Origin: an uncultured Eubacteriales bacterium
GTDB lineage: Bacteria > Bacillota > Clostridia > Lachnospirales > Lachnospiraceae
DNA length: 64,000 nucleotides
Direction: 5' to 3'
Assembly (NCBI GenBank): GCA_900315015.1
Contig: OMXJ01000004.1
Span: 62,001 to 126,000, forward strand
In this document: in pieces, positions 8,626 to 16,923 of the stretch
Layout: each line of letters opens with the position of its first letter
Numbering within the stretch: the stretch's first letter is position 1
The notes under the pieces: model-generated
The model's input: the letters and a program-made list of their open reading frames with translations, nothing else
Told to the model about the DNA's origin: nothing
Databases searched by the model: none
Translations under genes and position numbers: made by a program

Positions 8626-8835
8626 GCATTAGCTTTAAAACTTTAGCTTTAAAACTTTAGCTTTGTAACTTTAGCTTTAAAACTTTAGCTTTGTAACTTT
8701 AGCTTTGTAACTTTAGCTTTAGAGCTTTAGCTTTAGAGCTTTAGCTTTAGAGCTTTAGCTTTAAAACTTTAGCTTTGTAACTTTAGCTTTAGAGCTTTAG
8801 CTTTAAAACTCTAGCTTTAAAACTTTAGCTTTGGA
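8626..8835 (+). repeat. Fifteen tandem copies of a 14-bp unit
   Basis: Starting two bases after the stop codon at 8624, fifteen units of exactly 14 bp follow (CTTTAGCTTTAAAA in one phase), with variants ending GTAA, AGAG or GGAA. Variation sits almost only in the last four bases. The unit contains TAG and often TAA, so stops fall in all frames. No spacers separate the copies, so this is not CRISPR. It fills most of the 251-bp gap before the gene at 8876. Confidence 0.95.
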
Positions 8836-8875
8836 ACTTCAGGGCAGCAATAGAATATGGGAAAGGATTCCTACT

Positions 8876-9220
8876 ATGCTGAAATGGTATAATGACTGTT
8901 TTGTGCAAAATTCAATGAAGAAATCCTTTGAAAAAATAAAGGGTGAAATTAATGCAGGCACCTGCAAAAGTACGGTTCATTTAATTGTTGTATCCTTAAA
9001 TAAGGAGGATGTTTTTGACATACTTAACATGAAAGAGCTTAAGTATGAAGGAAAGCAGGCAGAGGAGGGATATGATGGCAATATTTACGTGGTAGGTATT
9101 GCAAGGAGCCGCGATGATGCAAAGGAGCTTGCAGGCAGCATAATAAGTAGCTATTACACACAAAGGGGAACTTTGGATGTAAGAAGTTTTTTTGAGGACA
9201 AGAAGAATGAGTTTAATTAG
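8876..9220 (+). CDS. Small conserved-looking protein of unknown function
   Basis: This is a 114-residue soluble protein. I place the start at the ATG at 8876, with GGAAAGGA at the right distance upstream; an earlier TTG at 8831 lies in the repeat array and is unlikely. The sequence alternates strands and helices (LIVVSLNKEDVFDIL, then GNIYVVGIARSRDDAKELA), like a small alpha/beta domain. It overlaps the start of the DUF2953 gene by 14 bp, so the two are translationally coupled and probably act with the GerW-like gene beyond. I do not recognise the family. Confidence 0.72.
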   Translation: MLKWYNDCFVQNSMKKSFEKIKGEINAGTCKSTVHLIVVSLNKEDVFDILNMKELKYEGKQAEEGYDGNIYVVGIARSRDDAKELAGSIISSYYTQRGTLDVRSFFEDKKNEFN

Positions 9221-10613
9221 TATATTGGGAGTTACACTTGCAGTACTGAAGGTAATAGGCAAGATAATTCTGATTATTCTTGCAGTAATACTTGCGATTA
9301 TTCTTCTTGTACTTATTCTGCTAAGTTTGCCGTTTTCTTATGAGGCAGGGGGCTATGTAGATACTGCAAATATGAAGAAGACGGATGTGACCTTAAAATT
9401 TAAGTATTGTTTTGGCGTGATATTAAATGCTATAGCGGAATATAAAAAGAAAAAATTAAAGATATTGGTAAAAGTGTTTTTCTTTACCGTTATGAAAAAG
9501 TGCATAGGCGGAAAAAAGAAAGAGAAAGAGGATGCTGAAGGCAGCACATCTTCTGAAAGTTCTGAAAGTGCTGAAAGTACTGAAAGTGAAAGTGATGTCT
9601 CGGGTGAAGCGAATGGCAGCGCTGATAACGCGGATGGCAAAGCCACAGGCGAAAGCGAAGGCTCTGATAGCACAGATGAAGCCTTAAGCGAAAGTGACGG
9701 CGCTGATAACGCGGATGGCAAAGCCGCAGGCGAAAGCGAAGACTCTGGTAGTACAGATGAAGCCTTAAGCGAAAGTGACGGCGCTGATAACGCGGATGGC
9801 AAAGCCACAGGCGAAAGCGAAGGCTCTGATAGCACAAATGATGGACCAAAGGGTGAAAATTTCAACGAAGGAATGGACCTAGAGGATGAAATATCAGAAG
9901 AGGAAGCGGATTTAGAGGAAGAAGAAGCAGAGCTTGAAGGCAAGGTGAGTGAAGTCGAGTCTAGAGAAGAGGGCGCTAATGCTAATGAAGCATATGCTAA
10001 TGAAGCAAATGATGTGGAGGCAGAAAGTCCGGAAAACTCTGAAAGAGCGGCTAATGAAGAACCTGGTGAAATAGTAAAAGAGAAAAAAGAACTCGGCGAA
10101 AAGTTAGATGAAATAGCTGATAAGCTGGATGATCTAGATGAAGTCGGAGATAAAATCGATGCCAAGGTAGCTGGAATTGAAGAAAAATATTCTAAATTCG
10201 AGAGAATAAAGAATGCGATAGTAGAAATAATAGAGGATGAAAAATTCTTTAAGGACATAGCATTCTTTAAAAAGCATCTGCTAAAGATCTTAAAGGCCTT
10301 CCTTCCTAAAAAAATAGAGGGCTGGCTGGATTATGGAATGGCAGACCCGGCTACAACGGGCAAGATTACTGCAATTTTGGGAATGTTATATGGAATGTAT
10401 GCAGAGAACTTTGATTTTACCCCGGATTTTGAAACAGATATTACCTATGTAAGGGGAGAATTTAAGTTAAAAGGTTGTTTTTGCTTGATTTATATATTGG
10501 GCCAGCTTCTTAGAATGGTCTTCTCGTTCCACTTTATAAGGGTTTTCAAGAGGTATAAAAAGATCATGGCAGCCGTTAATGGAGAAGAGCCGGAAAAGGC
10601 TAAGGGTCAATGA
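9207..10613 (+). CDS. DUF2953 membrane protein (YtfI-like) with long acidic repeat insert
   Basis: I start it at the ATG at 9207 (GAGGACAAG upstream), giving 468 residues. Residues about 5-38 are a strong membrane anchor, followed by a DUF2953-like strand region (YEAGGYVDTAN...). Residues about 100-330 are an acidic, low-complexity insert rich in Ser, Glu, Asp, Ala and Gly, including a 27-residue unit repeated three times. The C-terminal part (about 350-468) returns to normal sequence with ITAILGMLYGMYAENFDFTPDF, typical of DUF2953. In Bacillus subtilis the DUF2953 gene ytfI sits next to ytfJ; here too a YtfJ/GerW gene follows. The insert makes this protein much longer than the usual DUF2953 proteins. 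Confidence 0.8.
   Translation: MSLISILGVTLAVLKVIGKIILIILAVILAIILLVLILLSLPFSYEAGGYVDTANMKKTDVTLKFKYCFGVILNAIAEYKKKKLKILVKVFFFTVMKKCIGGKKKEKEDAEGSTSSESSESAESTESESDVSGEANGSADNADGKATGESEGSDSTDEALSESDGADNADGKAAGESEDSGSTDEALSESDGADNADGKATGESEGSDSTNDGPKGENFNEGMDLEDEISEEEADLEEEEAELEGKVSEVESREEGANANEAYANEANDVEAESPENSERAANEEPGEIVKEKKELGEKLDEIADKLDDLDEVGDKIDAKVAGIEEKYSKFERIKNAIVEIIEDEKFFKDIAFFKKHLLKILKAFLPKKIEGWLDYGMADPATTGKITAILGMLYGMYAENFDFTPDFETDITYVRGEFKLKGCFCLIYILGQLLRMVFSFHFIRVFKRYKKIMAAVNGEEPEKAKGQ
9619..9840 (+). repeat. In-gene 81-bp repeat, three copies, in the DUF2953 gene
   Basis: Copies start at 9619, 9700 and 9781, all with GCGCTGATAACGCGGATGGC. The period of 81 bp keeps the frame and encodes a 27-residue unit (GADNADGKA, GESE, DSTDEALSESD). 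The copies differ at a few bases. The third is incomplete and ends near 9840. The stretch is richer in GC than its surroundings. Confidence 0.92.
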
Positions 10614-10642
10614 AATAAGACTTAAAATTAATTAAAAAGTAC

Positions 10643-10671
10643 TTGTTAAAAAATGATATTTGAATTATAAT
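10643..10671 (+). promoter_or_regulatory. Sigma-A type promoter before the GerW/YtfJ gene
   Basis: TTGTTA at 10643-10648, a 17-bp spacer, and a perfect TATAAT at 10666-10671. Transcription would start just before the ribosome-binding site of the gene at 10698. Confidence 0.8.
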
Positions 10672-10697
10672 AATGAGGTATGAACAAAGGAGGCAAT

Positions 10698-11123
10698 ATG
10701 GCAGAGAACGAGAAAAAGGGATTATCATCTTCAGAGGATTTTAATACAGCTGTAACCGCATTACTTAAGGGAATGAATACTTTTGTATCAAGCAAGACTG
10801 TTGTCGGAGAACCGGTAAAATTCGATGATGGCACGATTATTGTCCCTTTTGTTGACGTTTCCTTCGGTGTCGGAGCAGGAACACTTAATGCAGATAAAAA
10901 GGGAAAGGCCGGCGGAGGAATGGGCGGCAAGATTTCCCCTACTGCAGTGCTCGTTATTCAGAACGGAACTTCAAGAATTGTAAGTGTCAAGAACCAGGAT
11001 ACTATTACTAAGGTACTTGATATACTTCCAGATGTAGTAGACAGATTCAAGAAGACACCTGAGCAGAAAGCCCAGGAAAAAGCGGTTAATGACAAAGTAA
11101 AAGAAAAATATCAAAATAAGTAA
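10698..11123 (+). CDS. GerW/YtfJ family sporulation-associated protein
   Basis: The start is the ATG at 10698, because AAAGGAGG (10686-10693) lies just before it; the ATG at 10680 lies upstream of that site. The product has 141 residues. Family features are the VVGEPVKFDDGTIIVPFVDV strand pair, a glycine-rich stretch (AGGGMGGKI) and SPTAVLVI followed by a helical end. In Bacillus subtilis YtfJ (GerW) is a sporulation protein needed for lysozyme-linked germination; the family also occurs in organisms that do not sporulate. It has its own promoter and follows the DUF2953 gene as in B. subtilis. The precise role here is not known. Confidence 0.88.
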   Translation: MAENEKKGLSSSEDFNTAVTALLKGMNTFVSSKTVVGEPVKFDDGTIIVPFVDVSFGVGAGTLNADKKGKAGGGMGGKISPTAVLVIQNGTSRIVSVKNQDTITKVLDILPDVVDRFKKTPEQKAQEKAVNDKVKEKYQNK

Positions 11124-11131
11124 AAAAACAC

Positions 11132-11160
11132 TTGCAATTTGAAAAAAAGTTTGCTAAAAT
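11132..11160 (+). promoter_or_regulatory. Promoter of rpmB
   Basis: TTGCAA at 11132-11137, a 17-bp spacer, and TAAAAT at 11155-11160. The leader of about 45 bases ends in TAAGGAGGTG before the ATG at 11211. Confidence 0.78.
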
Positions 11161-11210
11161 AGATAACTGTTTGCAGGTAAGTTTTTATAGTTTGTAAGGA
11201 GGTGGCCGTA

Positions 11211-11408
11211 ATGGCTAAATGTGCAATTTGTGAGAAGGCATCACTGTGGGGATCACAGTTAAGCCACTCAAGAAGCCGTCTTAGCGGAAAGCATAACAGA
11301 GAGTGGAAGTCTAACGTAAAGCATGTTAGAATCAAGGTTGATGGCAGAACAGTTACATCTTATGTATGTACAAAGTGCCTTAGAGCTGGTAAGGTTGAGC
11401 GTGCTTAA
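11211..11408 (+). CDS. rpmB: 50S ribosomal protein L28
   Basis: The 65-residue L28 has the family core CAICEKAS, SRSRLSGKHNREW and the C-terminal CTKC pair. With four cysteines it is the zinc-binding form. The true start is the ATG at 11211 after AAGGAGGTG; the GTG at 11202 overlaps that site. The gene has its own promoter and a hairpin terminator at 11435. It lies divergence-free upstream of asp23 and fakA, a neighbourhood common in Firmicutes. Confidence 0.97.
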   Translation: MAKCAICEKASLWGSQLSHSRSRLSGKHNREWKSNVKHVRIKVDGRTVTSYVCTKCLRAGKVERA

Positions 11409-11434
11409 TTATAGTCTGTAATGCAGAAATTATC

Positions 11435-11465
11435 ATAGGGGTACTCTGAAGTATCCCTATTTTTT
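11435..11465 (+). terminator. Rho-independent terminator after rpmB
   Basis: The inverted repeat ATAGGGGTAC / GTATCCCTAT (10 bp, one G-T pair) has a six-base loop and is followed by TTTTT. Confidence 0.88.
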
Positions 11466-11495
11466 ATGCATTTTAACTGCGATTTATTTTTATAC

Positions 11496-11524
11496 TAGAC
11501 AATGAACGCAACATTTGGTATAAT
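11496..11524 (+). promoter_or_regulatory. Promoter of the asp23-fakA-(recG) unit
   Basis: TAGACA at 11496-11501, a 17-bp spacer, and TATAAT at 11519-11524. The leader of about 85 bases runs to the ATG of the Asp23 gene at 11615. Confidence 0.7.
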
Positions 11525-11614
11525 AATAAAGATATAGTGATTTTAGTGCGTTTATTTATATATTTCAGTTATTGCATTGAAAATAGCTATAGTAAAAGGA
11601 ATGGAGGGCAGGAT

Positions 11615-11971
11615 ATGATTACAACAATGACAACTAAGAATGGAAATATTAGTATGGATACTGAAGTAATTGCAAATTATGCTGGTTCAGCTGCTGTTGA
11701 ATGCTTTGGTGTTGTTGGAATGGCTTCTATAAGTATGAAGGATGGTCTTGTACGTCTTTTAAAGGGAGATAATCTTACACATGGAGTGGGTGTTAAGATG
11801 CATGATGGAAAAATCATTATTGATTTCCATATTATTGTTTCTTATGGTGTTTCAATCGTTACTGTTGCTGAAAATCTTGTATCAAATGTGAAGTATAAGG
11901 TTGAAGAATTTACAGGATTAAACGTAGAAAAGATTAATATATATGTAGAAGGTGTAAGAGTAATAGATTGA
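11615..11971 (+). CDS. Asp23/Gls24 family envelope-stress protein (YloU-like)
   Basis: The 118-residue protein starts at the ATG at 11615, after GGAGGG; upstream in-frame alternatives lie in the promoter leader. The Asp23/YloU core is visible: GNISMDTEVIANYAGSAAVE, a central GVGVKMHDGKIIIDFHIIV strand block and NVKYKVEEFTGL near the end. Members are cytoplasmic or membrane-associated and linked to envelope stress. In Bacillus subtilis the homologue yloU lies just before yloV (fakA), and the same order holds here with a 20-bp gap, so a shared transcript is likely. The molecular role is poorly known. Confidence 0.9.
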   Translation: MITTMTTKNGNISMDTEVIANYAGSAAVECFGVVGMASISMKDGLVRLLKGDNLTHGVGVKMHDGKIIIDFHIIVSYGVSIVTVAENLVSNVKYKVEEFTGLNVEKINIYVEGVRVID

Positions 11972-11990
11972 CTTTAGGAGGTACATTTAG

Positions 11991-13766
11991 GTGAGTACAT
12001 TGGCTATTGATGCACAGATGCTCAAGAAGCTTTTTCTTGCAGGTGCAGCTACCATAGAGGCAGATAAGGATCGTATAAACGAACTTAACGTTTTCCCTGT
12101 TCCAGATGGAGATACAGGTACAAATATGACATTGACAATTATTTCTGCAGCTAAGGATGTAGCAGAAATTGAAGATGTTAATTTTGAGACTCTTTGTAAG
12201 ACAATGAGCAGCGGCTCTCTTAGAGGCGCACGTGGAAATTCAGGTGTTATTTTATCACAGCTCCTTCGTGGATTTACAAAGGAAGTAAAGACTTGTACGG
12301 AGATAACAGTTCCTGTAGCTGTCGCAGCCTTCAACAAGGCAGTAGAGACAGCATACAAGGCAGTTATGAAGCCAAAGGAAGGAACAATCCTTACTGTAGC
12401 AAGAGGAGGAGCAGAAAAGGCCTCTCAGCTTCTTGGAGAGACAGAAGATCTCGTAGAGTTCCTTGAAAAGGTAGTAGAGCGCATGAGAGAGGTTCTTGAC
12501 TATACCCCGGAGCTTCTTCCTGTTCTTAAGGAAGCAGGCGTTGTGGATTCAGGCGGAGCTGGTCTTCTTGCAATCATGGAAGGTGCATTAAAGGCACTTA
12601 AGGGCGAAGATATCGATGTTTCTGCAGTAGTAGGAGATGCAGAGGCAGGAGCAGCAAAGAAGAATCTTGATTCTTCAAAGATATCAACCGCGAATATTAA
12701 GTATGGTTATTGTACAGAATTCATTGTAGTTCTCGATGAGCCACTTGATACACAGGTAGAGGAAGCCTTCAAGAATTATCTCCTTGGAATGGGAGATTCT
12801 CTTGTATTTGTAGGCGATGAAGAATATATAAAGATCCATGTTCATACAAATCATCCAGGAGAAGTATTTGAAAAGGCTCTTACATATGGACAGCTCAGCC
12901 GTATGAAGATCGATAATATGCGTATCGAGGCAACTGAGAAGTTTGAAGAAGAAAGAGAAAAGATCGCAGCTGCTCAGGGTGATGAAAAGATGGCAGAAGC
13001 AATGTTTGCTGACATCGTTTCTAGAAATGAGCGTTCATCTTCAGCTATTAATTCTGGTATAAAGATAAATGAAAAGAAGGCAGAAGCGCCTAAGAAGGAA
13101 GAAGTAAAGGAAGTAGGTTTCATTGCAGTATCAATCGGATCTGGAATGAATGAGATTTTCAAGGGACTTGGCGTAGATTACATCATTGAAGGTGGTCAGA
13201 CAATGAACCCAAGCACTGAGGATATGCTCAATGCGATTTCAAATGTAAATGCTAAGACAATTTATATTCTTCCAAATAATGGTAATGTTGTTCTTGCAGC
13301 TAATCAGGCAGCGACACTTACCAAGGATAAGAAAATCGTGGTTGTACCTTCAAAGACTGTTCCTCAGGGAATTGCAGCTCTTATCAACTATGTATACGAT
13401 AGAACTCCGGAAGAGAATACAGAGTATATGAAGGAACAAATGGCTGCAATTAAGTCTGGTGAGGTTACCTACGCAGTCAGAGATACCACTTATGAAGGAA
13501 AGACAATTAAGCAGAATGATATCATGGGCATTGGTGATAAGGGAATCGCAGCTGTAGGTTCAGACATTGAAGAGACAGCACTTGAGCTTATTGCTTCAAT
13601 GATAGATGAGGATAGTGGACTCGTAAGTATCTATTATGGTGCAGAACGCACGGAAGAGGATGCCGAGAAGCTTTCAAATCTTATCTCTGAAAAGTATCCA
13701 GATGTTGACGTTGATGTTCAAAATGGTGGACAGCCAATTTACTACTACGTACTTTCAGTAGAATAA
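11991..13766 (+). CDS. fakA: Fatty acid kinase catalytic subunit FakA (DAK2 domain, YloV)
   Basis: FakA is the ATP-dependent kinase that phosphorylates fatty acids presented by a FakB (DegV-type) protein, feeding exogenous fatty acids into phospholipid synthesis. The 591-residue length is typical. The N-terminal DAK2/DhaL domain carries NVFPVPDGDTGTNM with metal-binding D39 and D41, SGSLRGARGNSGVILSQ, and DSGGAGL. A middle domain follows and a C-terminal DegV-like domain begins near residue 365. The start is a GTG with TAGGAGG about 9 bp upstream. No fakB is in the window. A terminator separates it from recG. Confidence 0.93.
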   Translation: MSTLAIDAQMLKKLFLAGAATIEADKDRINELNVFPVPDGDTGTNMTLTIISAAKDVAEIEDVNFETLCKTMSSGSLRGARGNSGVILSQLLRGFTKEVKTCTEITVPVAVAAFNKAVETAYKAVMKPKEGTILTVARGGAEKASQLLGETEDLVEFLEKVVERMREVLDYTPELLPVLKEAGVVDSGGAGLLAIMEGALKALKGEDIDVSAVVGDAEAGAAKKNLDSSKISTANIKYGYCTEFIVVLDEPLDTQVEEAFKNYLLGMGDSLVFVGDEEYIKIHVHTNHPGEVFEKALTYGQLSRMKIDNMRIEATEKFEEEREKIAAAQGDEKMAEAMFADIVSRNERSSSAINSGIKINEKKAEAPKKEEVKEVGFIAVSIGSGMNEIFKGLGVDYIIEGGQTMNPSTEDMLNAISNVNAKTIYILPNNGNVVLAANQAATLTKDKKIVVVPSKTVPQGIAALINYVYDRTPEENTEYMKEQMAAIKSGEVTYAVRDTTYEGKTIKQNDIMGIGDKGIAAVGSDIEETALELIASMIDEDSGLVSIYYGAERTEEDAEKLSNLISEKYPDVDVDVQNGGQPIYYYVLSVE

Positions 13767-13778
13767 TATGCTTTTTGT

Positions 13779-13813
13779 GGCGGATAGTGTGGTTACGCTG
13801 TCCGCCTTTATTT
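13779..13813 (+). terminator. Hairpin terminator between fakA and recG
   Basis: GGCGGATAG pairs with CTGTCCGCC (one G-T pair) around a short loop, followed by TTTATTT. recG starts 12 bases later, so readthrough is probably part of recG expression. Confidence 0.75.
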
Positions 13814-13824
13814 AGTTTTAGGAA

Positions 13825-15885
13825 ATGGGATTATTATCAATGAAAAAATATGCGCTTGAGGATGAGCTGACAAAAATAAAGGGTATAGGCCCTAAAAGTG
13901 CAGCTCTGTTTGAGAAGCTTGGAGTAAAAAGAATAGAAGATCTTCTGTATTTTTACCCATCAAGATATGAAGAATTTGAAGAGCCTCTTCCAGTAAGAGA
14001 ACTCCAGAGCGGAGCCTTAAAGGCCGTAGAGGTAACTCTCCAGGGTGAGCCTGTCTTTAAAAGATTTAAGGGAAGAGTCATGACGACTGTTATAGTAGGA
14101 GATGTTACGGGAAATATAAGGGCTGTATGGTTTAATATGCCATATATTTCAAAAACTCTCAAATCTGCAGTTCACTATGTAATGAGGGGAAATATTTCGG
14201 CAAAGGGCGGTATGATGGAAATAATCCAGCCAAAGCTCTATTCAAGGCAGGAGTATCAGCTTATTACGGGAAGGCTTCTTCCGGTTTATCACCTTGTTAA
14301 GGGACTTACCAATAATGCAGTAACTAAGGCGATAAGTGCTGTCATAGAGGATGTGGAATTTCCAGAGGATTATCTAAGCCTCAAGGAAAGAAGAGAGCTT
14401 GGAGTATGCAGCCTGACAGAGGCACTAAAGACCATCCACTTTCCTAAAAATAAGGATGATGTAATAAAGGCAAGAAAGAGGCTTGTATTTGATGAGCTCT
14501 TTACCTTTTCAGTTAAAATGCAGCTCCTTAAAAGTAATGATAAGGAGCATAAAAACGGTTATGTTGTTTCGGAGAAAAATAGCGAAGGGGGAAGTGTTTT
14601 AGAGGAGTTTAAGAAAAGCCTTCCTTTTGAGCTTACTAAAGCGCAGAGCCTTGCAGTAGAGAAAATATCGAAGGAGATGTCCGGAGAAGCTACCATGAAT
14701 ATGCTGCTTCAAGGAGATGTAGGCTCGGGAAAGACTGCAGTTGCAGCAGCTGCAATGTATATGGCTGTTAAAAGCGGCTATCAGGCAGCTCTTATGGCGC
14801 CAACGCAGGTATTAGCAGTTCAGCACTATGGAAAATTGTCTCCGATGTTCGAAAAGCTCGGAATCAGGACGGTACTGCTAAATGGCGGTATGAGCGCAGC
14901 TAAAAAGAAGGAGGCAGCAGCCCTTATAGCTTCTCACGAGGCAGATGTAATAATCGGTACAAACGCCCTTATTCAGGGAAAGGTAGAATATGATAAATTA
15001 GCCCTTGTAATAACGGATGAGCAGCACCGCTTCGGTGTAAAGCAGCGAGAGGCTCTTTCCTTAAAGGGGACAGAGGGTGAAGTGTTGCCGCACGTATTAT
15101 GCATGTCTGCAACTCCTATTCCAAGGACACTTGCAATAATTCTTTATGCAGACATGGATATCTGCGTTTTGAACGAGCTTCCAGCAGGAAGACTTCCGGT
15201 TAAAAATGCCGTTGTCGATCCATCTTATAGACCAAAGGCCTGGAATTTTATAAGAAATCAGATATCCGAGGGAAGACAGGCATATATAGTATGTCCTATG
15301 ATAGATGAAAATGATACTCTAGAGCTTGAGAATGTAACGCAGTATGTTGAGGATTTAAGAAGCACTCTTCCTCCAAGCATCAGAATTGATTCTCTGACCG
15401 GAAAGATGAAGCCGGCACAGAAGGATGCTGTACTAGAGAAGTTTGCAGCGCATGAGACAGACATACTAGTTTCAACGACAGTAATAGAGGTCGGAATAGA
15501 TGTACCTAACTGTACGGTAATGCTCATAGAAAATGCCGAGCGCTTCGGACTTGCATCTCTTCATCAGCTGAGAGGAAGAGTAGGAAGAGGAAGCAATCAG
15601 AGTTATTGCATATTTATGAGCGGTAAATTTGATAAAGATACCATGAAGCGTCTTGAGGTAATGAGGAATTCAAATGACGGCTTTAAGATAGCAGAAGAGG
15701 ATCTTAAAATGAGAGGACCGGGAGACTTCTTTGGAATCAGGCAGAGCGGAGAAATGGATTTTAAGCTTGCTGATATTTATCAGGACTCTGAGGTACTTAT
15801 AAAGGCAGCGCAAAAGGCGAGAGAGTTAAGTGAAGAAGAGCTCGCTGAAATGTCAGAGCGCTTCCCGATTCATTTTATGTTGTAA
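13825..15885 (+). CDS. recG: ATP-dependent DNA helicase RecG
   Basis: RecG remodels stalled replication forks and branch-migrates recombination intermediates. The 686-residue length is standard. Visible parts are an N-terminal HhH-like KGIGPKSA, the OB-fold wedge domain (about residues 55-160), Walker A GDVGSGKT (from about residue 298), the DEQH box with RFG behind it (about 398), SATPIPRT, and the helicase C motifs TTVIEVGIDVPN and QLRGRVGRG. The ATG at 13825 is used; an in-frame ATG at 13840 is also possible. It sits in the same order after fakA as in other Firmicutes. Confidence 0.97.
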   Translation: MGLLSMKKYALEDELTKIKGIGPKSAALFEKLGVKRIEDLLYFYPSRYEEFEEPLPVRELQSGALKAVEVTLQGEPVFKRFKGRVMTTVIVGDVTGNIRAVWFNMPYISKTLKSAVHYVMRGNISAKGGMMEIIQPKLYSRQEYQLITGRLLPVYHLVKGLTNNAVTKAISAVIEDVEFPEDYLSLKERRELGVCSLTEALKTIHFPKNKDDVIKARKRLVFDELFTFSVKMQLLKSNDKEHKNGYVVSEKNSEGGSVLEEFKKSLPFELTKAQSLAVEKISKEMSGEATMNMLLQGDVGSGKTAVAAAAMYMAVKSGYQAALMAPTQVLAVQHYGKLSPMFEKLGIRTVLLNGGMSAAKKKEAAALIASHEADVIIGTNALIQGKVEYDKLALVITDEQHRFGVKQREALSLKGTEGEVLPHVLCMSATPIPRTLAIILYADMDICVLNELPAGRLPVKNAVVDPSYRPKAWNFIRNQISEGRQAYIVCPMIDENDTLELENVTQYVEDLRSTLPPSIRIDSLTGKMKPAQKDAVLEKFAAHETDILVSTTVIEVGIDVPNCTVMLIENAERFGLASLHQLRGRVGRGSNQSYCIFMSGKFDKDTMKRLEVMRNSNDGFKIAEEDLKMRGPGDFFGIRQSGEMDFKLADIYQDSEVLIKAAQKARELSEEELAEMSERFPIHFML

Positions 15886-15942
15886 CTTGATATCTTAGCT
15901 AGTAAAATATTTAATTTAGTTAAAATGTAATATGGGAGCCAT

Positions 15943-16881
15943 ATGGATCTAAAGAAAAATAAAGTAGCAAATGCAGATGGAAATCTGCTTGAGAGAATAG
16001 AGGCAGTAAGGAAGGAAAGACAGAGACAAAATCTCGAGAAACTTCTTGGCGAGCTGAATGAAATGATAGGCCTAAATCAGGTGAAGAATGAAATCAATTC
16101 ATTAGTAAATCTCATTGAAATAGCCAGGATGAGAAGTGAAAAGGGCCTTCCTTCAATGGATATGTCTTATCATATGGTATTTACTGGAAATCCTGGAACT
16201 GGAAAGACGACAATAGCAAGATTAGTTGCAGGAATATATAAAGAACTGGGCGTCTTAAGCGCCGGAACTCTTACAGAGACAGACCGGGCAGGCCTCGTAG
16301 CGGGCTTTGTGGGACAGACGGCTCTAAAGGTAAAGGATGTCTGCAAGAAGGCAAGCGGCGGAGTTTTATTTATAGACGAGGCCTATTCACTTACCCAGAG
16401 CACAAGCTCAAGTGACTTTGGACTTGAAGCGGTTGATACCCTTGTTAAGGAAATGGAAGATAATAGAGGAAATCTTGTTGTAATAGCGGCAGGCTATACT
16501 AATGAAATGAGAAGGTTCATAAGTGCAAATACCGGTCTTATGTCAAGATTCAATAAAATAATAGAATTTCCGGATTATTCAGAGGAAGAGCTGATAGATA
16601 TATTAAGACTTATGGCAAAAAGAGCTGGTTATCAGCTTACAGCAGAGGCTGTCATGGTAATAAAGTGCTATGTAGAGGAAATGACCCCTAATGAGGCAAG
16701 AGATTTTGGTAATGCAAGAGGAATAAGAAATCTGTTTGAAAGAATGGTCACCAATCAGGCAAACAGGCTTATGAGCCAAAAAGGAGTAAGGAGCGTCAAG
16801 GCGCTTACCTTTATTACCAGAGATGATGCGATGCTTGCGGTAAAGGAAAATATAGCAAGCCATGGCTGGAATCTGTTGTGA
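15943..16881 (+). CDS. AAA+ ATPase of the CbxX/CfqX-SpoVK type
   Basis: This 312-residue protein has a single AAA+ module: Walker A GNPGTGKTT (residues 83-91), Walker B VLFIDEAY (about 141-148), sensor-1 region VVIAAGYTNEM and the arginine-containing GLMSRFNK. A short helical N-terminal part precedes it. The family includes SpoVK of Bacillus sporulation and the Rubisco activase CbxX; no Rubisco genes are here, so the SpoVK-like branch is the better fit. It has a GGGAG site before the ATG and follows recG by 57 bp. The substrate is unknown. Confidence 0.87.
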   Translation: MDLKKNKVANADGNLLERIEAVRKERQRQNLEKLLGELNEMIGLNQVKNEINSLVNLIEIARMRSEKGLPSMDMSYHMVFTGNPGTGKTTIARLVAGIYKELGVLSAGTLTETDRAGLVAGFVGQTALKVKDVCKKASGGVLFIDEAYSLTQSTSSSDFGLEAVDTLVKEMEDNRGNLVVIAAGYTNEMRRFISANTGLMSRFNKIIEFPDYSEEELIDILRLMAKRAGYQLTAEAVMVIKCYVEEMTPNEARDFGNARGIRNLFERMVTNQANRLMSQKGVRSVKALTFITRDDAMLAVKENIASHGWNLL

Positions 16882-16923
16882 TGCAAAAGCACTTTAAAAT
16901 GCTGAATATTTAAGGAGAGCAAA

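Noticed and set aside
8626-8835. CRISPR array made of short direct repeats
   Set aside because: The 14-bp units abut with no spacers between them and there are no cas genes; it is a simple tandem array.
9353-10258. Long Ser/Leu-rich frame on the - strand opposite the DUF2953 gene
   Set aside because: It mirrors the repeated acidic codons of the + strand gene, has no ribosome-binding site and looks like no known protein.
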